DNA of 32,860 nt from the NCBI GenBank assembly GCA_965218715.1, contig CBDCLY010000025.1:1-32860 (forward strand), in the 5' to 3' direction. Source of the DNA: CBDCLY01 sp965218715. GTDB taxonomy: Bacteria > Bacteroidota > Bacteroidia > Flavobacteriales_E > Vicingaceae. The position numbers and the translations under genes were made by a program. The notes under the pieces are model-generated. The model was not told where the DNA came from, did no database searches, and worked only from the letters and a program-made list of their open reading frames with translations. Shown one piece after another: positions 7,171 to 14,240 of the stretch. Every line of letters starts with the position of its first letter. The first letter of the stretch is position 1.

Positions 7171-10100
7171 ATGAAAATTATTCTACCGCAAAACATTAAG
7201 AAACTTTGTTTAGGCTTTTTAATGATTACTGTTTTCTCATTAACCTCCAATGCAACATCTTTAAGCGTAGGCGACCTCGCCATTACTTCTTTTAATGCAG
7301 ACGGTAATGATGATTTTAGCTTTGTCTTATTAACAGACATTAGTGGGACTACTACCGTATATTTTACTGATTGTGGTTGGAATTCAAACACCAATAATTG
7401 GGGGAACACAACGGAAGGAACCCTAACTTGGACATATACAGGATCTCAATCGTGTGGTACAGAAATCCAAATCAATCAAAATGCTGTTACAAGCAGTATT
7501 GGGAGTGTAAGTGAGTCTGGTAATTTTTCGTTCTCAGGCACGGGAGATGTAATAATTGCTTACACAGGAACCGGCATTCCTAACGACGGTACTGAAGTAG
7601 GTAATTTTATTTGGGCAGTAAATGGAGGAAGCGCAGGTTGGACACCATCGGCCACAACTTCTACAACTTCTGCAATTCCAAATGGATTATCTGACGGTGT
7701 AAACTGTCTTGATTTTGGCTCATCAGATGATAATTATAGATATAAATGCTCAGGCTTATTGTCGCCAACAGATTCACTTAGAAAAAGACTAGCAAATGAT
7801 GATACCTCTTATTGGGACATCGGCTTTAGTAGTGAAAATTACCTAGCACCTGGTTGTGCATATGCATGTTCGGCAGTTTCTCCTGTAGGAGTTACAATTT
7901 CAAAAACAGACATTACTTGTTTTGGCTCAAATAATGGAAGTGCAACTGCGAATGCAACAAATGGAACGACTCCTTTCACCTACTTATGGTCAAATGGAGC
8001 GTCCTCTCAAATGATAAGTAGTTTATCTGCGGGAACTTATACTACCACTGTTACCGATAATGGTGGTATAACGGCAACAGCAAGCATAGTGATTACCACA
8101 CCTACTTCTGCAACTTGGTCAACTTCTGCAAATTCCAACGTAAGCTGTAATGGCGGTTCTGATGGAAGTGCTACTATGAGTGTTGCAGGAGCAACTACGC
8201 CATACACCTTCTTGTGGAGCAATGGCGAAACCACAGCAACAGCCACCGGGCTTTCTGCGGGAACCAATACAGTAACATTAACCGATGCGAATGGTTGTGG
8301 ACCATTTATAGATAATGTTACGATTTCCCAACCCACTTCAATGTTTGCAACAAACACAGGAACAACAAGTGTTTCATGTAATGGAGGATCAAATGGAGCG
8401 GCCACAGCCGGAGCTTCTAATGGCACTAGTCCTTATACTTATTTATGGAGCAATGCCTCTACAAGTTCAAACAATACGGGTTTAGCAGCAGGAACATACA
8501 CTGTAACTGTAACGGATAACAATGGTTGTACTCTTTCTTATAGTCAGGTTGTATCCGAACCCAGCGCTTTAGGGACAAGCATAACCAATCAAACTAATGT
8601 CAGCACAAACGGCGGAAGCGACGGAAGTTTAACGGCAGCTGGTTCAGGTGGAACAGCACCTTATACCTATGCATGGAGCAATGGGGCAACAAATGCTACA
8701 ATTTCATCTTTATCAGCAGGTACATATACTATTAGTATTACGGATGCAAATGGCTGTGGACCAGCAACTACAACAGGAACCATAACACAGCCTAGTGCAA
8801 TCTCTGTAAGTGTAGTCATTGACTCAAATGTTACTTGTAATGGTTTTTCTGATGGTGGAGCAACAGCAAGCGGAACGGGAGGCACAATGCCATATACCTA
8901 TTTATGGAGCAATTCTTCAACAAATGCAAGCATCACTGGGGTTGTTGCAGGAACCTACACGGTTACTTTAACTGACAATGGAGGCACAACAGCAACGGCA
9001 TCAGGAATAATTAATCATCCTAGTCTTTTGCGAGACACTACGAAGACAAGCACAAACGTAAGCTGTAATGGCGGTTCAAATGGAACAGCAAATGTCATTG
9101 CAATAGGAGGAACAAGCCCTTATACTTATGCATGGAGCAATGGAGACACGACCTCCTCTATAGCAAACCTTAGTGCAGGAACTTATACCGTTACTTTTTC
9201 AGATGCCAATGCTTGTACAAGTTCAGAGTCTGTAGTTATTTCTGAGCCAAGTGCAATGTCAGCAACTAATACTGGTACAACTAGCGTTTCATGTAATGGT
9301 GGGTCCAATGGTTCTGCTACAGCTGGAGCAATTAACGGAATTAGTCCATACACCTATTTATGGAGCAATGCCTCTACAAGTTCAAACAATACGGGTTTAG
9401 CAGCTGGAACATACACTGTAACTGTAACGGATAACAATGGTTGTACTCTTTCTTATAGTCAGGTTGTTTCTGAGCCAAGCGCAATTGGGGCCAGCATAAC
9501 CAATCAGACGAATGTTTCTTCAAGTGGTGGAAGCGATGGAAGTTTAACAGCAGCGGGATCTGGAGGAACAGTGTCTTACACATACTCATGGAGTAATGGC
9601 GCCACAACAGCTACCACAAGCAATTTATCAGCAGGTACATATACTATTAGTATTACGGATGCAAATGGCTGCGGACCTGCAACTACAAGCGCAACAATTA
9701 CTCAGCCATCAACCATAACCACTTCAATTTCTTCTACAACTAATGTTAGTTGTTTTGGATTATCCGACGGGTCTTTAACTGGTGTTGCTACTACTGGAAG
9801 TGCTCCTTACACGTATCTTTGGAGTAATGGAGATACAGTTGCCACGATTAGTAATCTTGCCGCAGCAACCTACACGGTTACGATTACAGATGGAGTTGGA
9901 GCCACAGGATCAAGTTCGGGAACTGTAAGCCAACCATCTGCAATTGCATCTTCTGTTGTAGTTGATTCAAATGTAAGCGTTAATGGTTTTAGTGATGGAG
10001 GAGCTACTGCTAGTGCAACTGGTGGAACTTCGCCATTTACATACTCTTGGAGTAATGCAGCTACAACTGCGAGCATAACTGGAGTTGCTGCAGGTACCTA

Positions 10101-12471
10101 TACAGTTAGTGTAACAGACGCCAATGGATGTGGACCAAGCTCTAGTTCAGTAGCCATTACTGAGCCAAGTGCAGTAGTTGCGTCTATCGTAATCAATAAC
10201 AATGTAAGTTGTAATGGAGGATCCGACGGATCTGCCACTGCAAGTGGATCTGGAGGTGTTAGCCCTTACACCTATTTATGGAGCAACGCTGCTACTACTC
10301 CAAGTATTATTGGCGTAACTGCAGGAACGTATACCGTAACAGTAACAGACAATAATGGCGGTACAGCAAGTGTTTCAGGAACAATAACTCAAGCGACAAG
10401 CCTTGTTGCTTCTGCAGTTGTAGATTCAAATGTGAGTGTCAATGGCCTTAGTGATGGCGGTGCTACTGCTAGTGCAGCTGGTGGCACTTCACCTTTTACC
10501 TATTTATGGAGCAATGGCGCATCCACTGCTAGCATTACCGGTGTTGTTGCAGGAACTTATTCAGTTACTGTTGCAGATAACAATGGTTGTACAGATAATA
10601 CAAGCGCAAACATTACTGAGCCAAGCAGCCTAGTAATAAACGCCGTAGTTGATAGCAACATCTCGTGTAATGGATTGAGCGATGGTGGAGCAAGTGTAAG
10701 TGTTAGCGGAGGAACAGTGCCTTATACTTATATCTGGTCCAATGCAGCTACAACTGCCAGCATAACAGGAGTTGTAGCGGGAACGTATAGTGTTACCGTG
10801 TCAGACAATAATGGTGGAACAGGAATTAATTCGGTTAGTATTACTGAACCCAATGTTTTAGTTGCCGCTGCAAGTGTAGATAGTAATGTTAGCTGTGCCA
10901 ATGGAATGAATGGAGCAGCAAGTGCAACTGCCTTTGGCGGAACTGCTCCTTATACTTACATATGGAGCAATGGCGGAACAAGTGCTAGCGTAGGCGGATT
11001 ATCTGCAGGAACTTATACCGTTACTGTTACTGATGCCAATGGCTGTTCAGATACTGATAATCGTTTGATTACTCAGCCAGCAATTTTAACGGGCAGCATG
11101 TCTGTTACTGCTTGTGATTCTTACACTTGGATGAGCAATGGAATGAACTACACCACTTCAGGCACCTACATTGATACTGTTCAAAATGCAGCCGGTTGTG
11201 ACTCTATTGTTACCTTGAGCCTAAGCATCAACAATAGCTCTAGTTCATCTGCAACAATTTTGGTTTGTGATGCTGGTTTCTATTTCTGGGGTGGAGATAC
11301 CTTAAGGAGTTCAGGAACGTATTTAGATACCATTGCTAATGGAGTTGGATGTGATTCTTTGATGACTTTAAACTTAGCACTAAGCAATACAGCAATTACT
11401 CAGTTAACAGATACTGTTTGTGACTGGACGATTTCTGCTGGAGGAGATACTTTAACAATGACTGGATTGTATTCAGATACTTTAAGTACCATGGCTGGAT
11501 GTGATTCTATCATTACATTAAACCTATTGGTTAATAATAGCAGCGATACGCTCTTTACAGCCAGTGCTTGTGATTCTTACATCTGGGCAATTACAGGAGA
11601 TACACTTACTGCCTCTGGAAATTATTCAGACACCATTAGCAATGCAGCGGGATGTGATTCTGTGATTTGGTTAGACTTAACGATCATCAATCCTTCATTA
11701 ACAGTGGTAAACGATACGGCTTGTGATGTGTATGTGTGGACAAACACTGGAGACACTCTGATGAGCACAGGAAGCTACTACGACACCTTAAGTAATGTGG
11801 CAGGATGTGACTCAATTATTCAGCTGGATTTATTGATCAACAACTCTAGCAATGACACAACAGTGGCTGCGGCATGTGATAGTTATACTTGGGCAGAGAA
11901 TGGCCAGACTTACACACAAAGTGGGCTGTATCTTGAAACAAGAACAAATGCTGCAGGATGTGATTCTATTTTAAGCTTAGACTTGATCATCACCAACATT
12001 GATTCAACTGTAGTGAATACAGGAGATTCTGTATTTGCCTTTAGTTCGGGCTTGGCTTATCAATGGTTAAATTGTGATAGCACTGCATTGGCGGTTCCAG
12101 GAATGATTGCTGGAGCAACTAACAGAGGGTATCGACCAGATACCACTGGAAATTTTGCAGTAATCATTTACAATGGCTCTTGTGTAGATACTTCTTCTTG
12201 TACAATGGTAACCTACATCGGATTGGGTGAAACAAAAGGAGCAGCAAGTAGCTTTAGCATCTATCCAAACCCAACGAAGAACAACTTCAAAGTGGCCTTT
12301 GATCAAACAATAGCAAATGGTCCATTGCAGGTGTTTAACATGGAAGGTAAATTGGTGTATGAAGTACAACAAGTAAGATCAGGACAATCCATAGAGATTG
12401 ATGGATTAAGTGAAGGATTGTACACGGTACGGTTCAACAATCAATTCAAGAAATTGATCGTAACGAATTAA
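7171..12471 (+). CDS. Giant secreted SprB-repeat surface protein with T9SS sorting tail
   Basis: A 1766-residue cell-surface or secreted protein. Residues 1-28 form a signal peptide (KKLCLGFLMITVFSLTSNA). Residues about 30-235 form a beta-rich domain with four to six Cys (GDLAITSFNADGNDDFSFV, VYFTDCGWN) seen at the start of other Bacteroidota secreted proteins. Then come 14 SprB-like repeats of 76-77 residues, each with an (S/T)N(V/I)(S/T)CNGxSDG, PYTYLWSN, AGTYTVTVTD pattern, and six repeats of about 50 residues with paired CDS motifs. A short Ig-like region and a type A T9SS sorting domain (FSIYPNPT to the end) finish it. An adhesin or gliding-related role is plausible from SprB similarity; the specific partner is unknown. 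A strong terminator follows. Confidence 0.9.
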   Translation: MKIILPQNIKKLCLGFLMITVFSLTSNATSLSVGDLAITSFNADGNDDFSFVLLTDISGTTTVYFTDCGWNSNTNNWGNTTEGTLTWTYTGSQSCGTEIQINQNAVTSSIGSVSESGNFSFSGTGDVIIAYTGTGIPNDGTEVGNFIWAVNGGSAGWTPSATTSTTSAIPNGLSDGVNCLDFGSSDDNYRYKCSGLLSPTDSLRKRLANDDTSYWDIGFSSENYLAPGCAYACSAVSPVGVTISKTDITCFGSNNGSATANATNGTTPFTYLWSNGASSQMISSLSAGTYTTTVTDNGGITATASIVITTPTSATWSTSANSNVSCNGGSDGSATMSVAGATTPYTFLWSNGETTATATGLSAGTNTVTLTDANGCGPFIDNVTISQPTSMFATNTGTTSVSCNGGSNGAATAGASNGTSPYTYLWSNASTSSNNTGLAAGTYTVTVTDNNGCTLSYSQVVSEPSALGTSITNQTNVSTNGGSDGSLTAAGSGGTAPYTYAWSNGATNATISSLSAGTYTISITDANGCGPATTTGTITQPSAISVSVVIDSNVTCNGFSDGGATASGTGGTMPYTYLWSNSSTNASITGVVAGTYTVTLTDNGGTTATASGIINHPSLLRDTTKTSTNVSCNGGSNGTANVIAIGGTSPYTYAWSNGDTTSSIANLSAGTYTVTFSDANACTSSESVVISEPSAMSATNTGTTSVSCNGGSNGSATAGAINGISPYTYLWSNASTSSNNTGLAAGTYTVTVTDNNGCTLSYSQVVSEPSAIGASITNQTNVSSSGGSDGSLTAAGSGGTVSYTYSWSNGATTATTSNLSAGTYTISITDANGCGPATTSATITQPSTITTSISSTTNVSCFGLSDGSLTGVATTGSAPYTYLWSNGDTVATISNLAAATYTVTITDGVGATGSSSGTVSQPSAIASSVVVDSNVSVNGFSDGGATASATGGTSPFTYSWSNAATTASITGVAAGTYTVSVTDANGCGPSSSSVAITEPSAVVASIVINNNVSCNGGSDGSATASGSGGVSPYTYLWSNAATTPSIIGVTAGTYTVTVTDNNGGTASVSGTITQATSLVASAVVDSNVSVNGLSDGGATASAAGGTSPFTYLWSNGASTASITGVVAGTYSVTVADNNGCTDNTSANITEPSSLVINAVVDSNISCNGLSDGGASVSVSGGTVPYTYIWSNAATTASITGVVAGTYSVTVSDNNGGTGINSVSITEPNVLVAAASVDSNVSCANGMNGAASATAFGGTAPYTYIWSNGGTSASVGGLSAGTYTVTVTDANGCSDTDNRLITQPAILTGSMSVTACDSYTWMSNGMNYTTSGTYIDTVQNAAGCDSIVTLSLSINNSSSSSATILVCDAGFYFWGGDTLRSSGTYLDTIANGVGCDSLMTLNLALSNTAITQLTDTVCDWTISAGGDTLTMTGLYSDTLSTMAGCDSIITLNLLVNNSSDTLFTASACDSYIWAITGDTLTASGNYSDTISNAAGCDSVIWLDLTIINPSLTVVNDTACDVYVWTNTGDTLMSTGSYYDTLSNVAGCDSIIQLDLLINNSSNDTTVAAACDSYTWAENGQTYTQSGLYLETRTNAAGCDSILSLDLIITNIDSTVVNTGDSVFAFSSGLAYQWLNCDSTALAVPGMIAGATNRGYRPDTTGNFAVIIYNGSCVDTSSCTMVTYIGLGETKGAASSFSIYPNPTKNNFKVAFDQTIANGPLQVFNMEGKLVYEVQQVRSGQSIEIDGLSEGLYTVRFNNQFKKLIVTN
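8440..8552 (+). repeat. 113-bp internal duplication, copy 1
   Basis: Matches 9355-9467 at 112 of 113 positions by my reading (one A/T difference), an offset of exactly 915 bp or 305 codons. The similarity continues at lower identity on both sides over two repeat units. Confidence 0.85.
9355..9467 (+). repeat. 113-bp internal duplication, copy 2
   Basis: Second copy of 8440-8552, in SprB unit 7. A further exact stretch downstream (from 8710 and from 9625) keeps the same 915-bp offset, so a two-unit block was copied. Confidence 0.85.
11088..12000 (+). repeat. Six tandem Cys-paired repeats of about 50 residues (coding)
   Basis: Six units, each starting near a CD(S/A/W/V) motif followed by an aromatic (for example ACDSYTW), a G(D/M)TL or NYTxSG(T/L/N)Y segment, and ending in AGCDS(I/V)xxLxL. 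Two conserved Cys per unit suggest a disulfide in each. They form a stalk between the SprB array and the sorting tail. Confidence 0.75.
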
Positions 12472-12482
12472 GAGAAATACAT

Positions 12483-12525
12483 AGCATAAAAAAGCCCCCT
12501 GAAACTCAGGGGGCTTTTTTATGCT
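12483..12525. terminator. Perfect bidirectional hairpin terminator
   Basis: A perfect 20-bp inverted repeat (12483-12502 and 12506-12525) with a 3-base loop AAC. The core is GCCCCCTGA/TCAGGGGGC flanked by A6 and T6, so it offers a T tract in both directions. It serves the convergent genes ending at 12471 (plus) and 12524 (minus); it overlaps the minus-strand TAG stop. Confidence 0.95.
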
Positions 12526-12952
12526 ATTGAATGTAGACGAGATCTTGGACAACCCACCATTGTCCATTTTCAAGTAGCATAGAAATGTGATGCAAAAATT
12601 CAGGAGACTCTTTCTCTTTGCTTATAACAGCAAAAGTATAGATGTTCTTTTCTGCAAGTGCATTTAACTTACTTAAAGATCTATTCTTGCCACCAAACAC
12701 TTTGCTTTTTACATAATTGAGGTAGTCTGATCGATTAATGCTTTGACTAGTGCTTTTTTCTATGTCAAGAAAAATCACCCTAAAGTTTTTATGGCAGAGC
12801 TTTTCCAATTCATCAGCAGACTGAATGTCGCCGGCCTTGAAAAAGGCAATAAGAGTTTGCTGTGTATTCATTTTTTTTGCTTCTTGTGCAATTAAGGTGT
12901 TCGTTCCAAGGCTCATAAATAGGCTTATTAAAAAGATTTTTATTGTGTTCAT
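12524..12952 (-). CDS. Secreted NTF2-like (SnoaL/lumazine-binding-like) protein
   Basis: A 142-residue protein with a signal peptide (residues 1-22, IKIFLISLFMSLG ending TLIAQ) and a compact alpha+beta domain. The pattern of an N-terminal helix (TQQTLIAFFKAGDIQSADEL), a F-R-V-I-F strand, a central SRSDYLNYV-like segment, a strand with IYTFAVISKEK, and a final HHISMLLENGQWWVVQDLV strand fits the NTF2-like fold used by lumazine-binding and DUF4440-type proteins. No catalytic residue set is evident. It follows the MarR gene on the same strand after 61 bases that hold a perfect 14-bp palindrome, so it is a likely regulatory target of that protein. Precise function unknown. Confidence 0.6.
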   Translation of the reverse strand: MNTIKIFLISLFMSLGTNTLIAQEAKKMNTQQTLIAFFKAGDIQSADELEKLCHKNFRVIFLDIEKSTSQSINRSDYLNYVKSKVFGGKNRSLSKLNALAEKNIYTFAVISKEKESPEFLHHISMLLENGQWWVVQDLVYIQ

Positions 12953-12980
12953 GGTATTTAATTTAAATGATTAGTTAATT

Positions 12981-12994
12981 ATTGATATATCAAT
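12981..12994. promoter_or_regulatory. 14-bp palindrome, candidate MarR operator
   Basis: ATTGATATATCAAT is a perfect palindrome between the MarR gene and the NTF2-like gene. Its core TTGATATATCAA matches ATGATATGTCAA (13454-13465) in the MarR promoter at 10 of 12 positions. The form is typical of MarR-family sites; binding is inferred. Confidence 0.45.
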
Positions 12995-13013
12995 TGTTAG
13001 AGTAAAAAATATA

Positions 13014-13448
13014 TTACATGTTTTTGTACATTTTATTTATGGTTTTTGTCATTAATTGTAGGTCTTTGGCATCAATTCCTTTTAGGGTTTTTGCTCTTAT
13101 TTGCTGAACAATTGGAGTCATTTTGTTTACCAGCCGGCTACCATCAACACTAAGATGAATCGAGTGAGTTCTTCTGTCTTCAGCATTCATATATCGTTTT
13201 ACCAGTCCTTTTTTTTCCAAAAGGTCAATGATTCGTGTAAGGGCTGCAGGGTCTTTAAAGGTGGTGTTTGCAATTTCTTTTTGTGTGCTTCCATTGATTT
13301 CTGATATGCGCTTCAAAATGATCCACTGATCTTTGGTAACAGGAAAGTTATTCTCCTTAAACTCCTTAACAGTCACTTCTTTTACTTTACGCATCATGCG
13401 TTCAATAGGAAAAAAGACTACCTTATTTAATTCAATATCTTGAAACAT
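13014..13448 (-). CDS. MarR-family transcriptional regulator
   Basis: A winged-helix regulator. I choose the ATG at 13448 (144 residues) rather than the in-frame ATG at 13493, because a well-formed Bacteroidota promoter lies between them at 13466-13494, and the translated product from 13448 begins at the usual point for the family. The DNA-binding core is visible: PVTKDQWIILKRIS, then STQKEIANTTFKDPAALTRI (recognition helix) and LEKKGLVKRYMNAEDRRTHS (wing), followed by dimerisation helices. The ligand is unknown. It is on the same strand as the NTF2-like gene, and related operator-like motifs occur in both upstream regions, consistent with autoregulation and control of the neighbour. Confidence 0.85.
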   Translation of the reverse strand: MFQDIELNKVVFFPIERMMRKVKEVTVKEFKENNFPVTKDQWIILKRISEINGSTQKEIANTTFKDPAALTRIIDLLEKKGLVKRYMNAEDRRTHSIHLSVDGSRLVNKMTPIVQQIRAKTLKGIDAKDLQLMTKTINKMYKNM

Positions 13449-13465
13449 AATAGATGATATGTCAA

Positions 13466-13494
13466 CAAATATAGGATAAAAAAAGCTTGACAAA
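13466..13494 (-). promoter_or_regulatory. Bacteroidota promoter of the MarR gene
   Basis: On the minus strand TTTG (13494-13491) and TATATTTG (13473-13466) are separated by 17 bases, fitting the -33/-7 arrangement. The transcript would start near 13459, leaving a leader of about 10 bases before the ATG at 13448. TGTCAA and TTGACA form an inverted repeat flanking the -7 box. Confidence 0.6.
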
Positions 13495-13510
13495 TTGCCA
13501 AGCTAAATTT

Positions 13511-14185
13511 TTATTTGATTTGAATAATTTCTTGCTGGATGTCTCCCTGGCCATTTAACATTAAACTATAGTTTCCTGCAGGAATTCCTTCAACTCGAAG
13601 AACAGTTTTGCCATTATTAAAAAGAAGATTTCCTGAATTAACTAGACTACCTTTCATATCAATCAGCTGAAAAAAGGCACTTGAATTGTTCATTTCCGGA
13701 ATTTCGATGTTAACAACAACAGAACTTGGATTTGGGTAAAAAGAATATTGCAAGGTTTCATTTTCATCAAAGCCTGTAGTTGAGCACGAACTAACTACTA
13801 GGCTACCAATATTAACCGAGTTTGCGAAGACATTGTCGGTGTAAGCAGCTGCAGTTACTGCATAAGTACCAGGGCTCAAGTTAGCTGGGGATTGGGCCGT
13901 AAACATTGGTTGTGATATTGCTCCGGCGCAGATTGGAGAGCTTAGGTAATGGCATTGCACTTCAAGTGCACTACCTGTAACTACTACAGTTGCCCCTCTA
14001 TTTTGCCAATTTATGCAGCCTAACCAGGTATTAACTGAGAATTGTATTGATGAACACGAGTCAGTAGATGTTCCCGACATGGTGCCACTTACTGCTCTAA
14101 AAGTTTGAGCATTAGAATAATGTGAACTCAGGACCAATATCACAATTAGTGCAAGGCCTTTTAAAAAAGTAGTAGTTTTCTTCAT
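13511..14185 (-). CDS. Small secreted protein with type A T9SS sorting domain
   Basis: A 224-residue protein. Residues 1-26 form a signal peptide (LALIVILVLSSHYSNAQ). Residues about 28-135 form a Ser/Thr-rich beta domain with several Cys (STDSCSSIQF, WLGCINW, LEVQCHYLSSPICAG, VVSSCS) that may pair as disulfides, and contain the phrase LSPGTYAVTAAAYTD. Residues about 145-224 form a T9SS type A sorting domain: YSFYPNPS, a hydrophobic FQLIDMKG strand, and a terminal AGNYSLMLN...QEIIQIK. The protein is therefore exported by Sec and then by T9SS to the cell surface or medium. The N-terminal domain is not recognised. It lies between the helicase and MarR genes, with no clear functional link. Confidence 0.8.
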   Translation of the reverse strand: MKKTTTFLKGLALIVILVLSSHYSNAQTFRAVSGTMSGTSTDSCSSIQFSVNTWLGCINWQNRGATVVVTGSALEVQCHYLSSPICAGAISQPMFTAQSPANLSPGTYAVTAAAYTDNVFANSVNIGSLVVSSCSTTGFDENETLQYSFYPNPSSVVVNIEIPEMNNSSAFFQLIDMKGSLVNSGNLLFNNGKTVLRVEGIPAGNYSLMLNGQGDIQQEIIQIK

Positions 14186-14240
14186 ATTGATTTCGTTTTC
14201 ACAAAGCTAGTGTTTATTGATTAAAATGAAGAATGTGTTG

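Larger units (their letters stand above)
7885..11087 (+). repeat. Array of 14 SprB-like repeats (coding)
   Basis: Fourteen in-frame units of 76-77 codons (about 228-231 bp). Most share SCNGGSDG, PYTYLWSNG and AGTYTVTVTDNNGC. Units 10 and 12 replace the first Cys by Val, units 4 and 8 by Thr and Ser, and several lack the second Cys. Units 3-4 and 7-8 are near-copies of each other. Confidence 0.85.

Noticed and set aside
8037..8426. Open frames on the minus strand inside the large repeat gene (also near 8667, 9374 and 9870)
   Set aside because: They arise from the biased codon composition of the Thr/Ser/Gly-rich repeats; their translations have no start context and no recognisable domain.
7885..11087. 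Regular direct repeats that could suggest a CRISPR or satellite array
   Set aside because: The repeats are in frame, about 228-231 bp long, diverged at the base level and encode SprB-like protein units; there are no short identical repeats with unique spacers.
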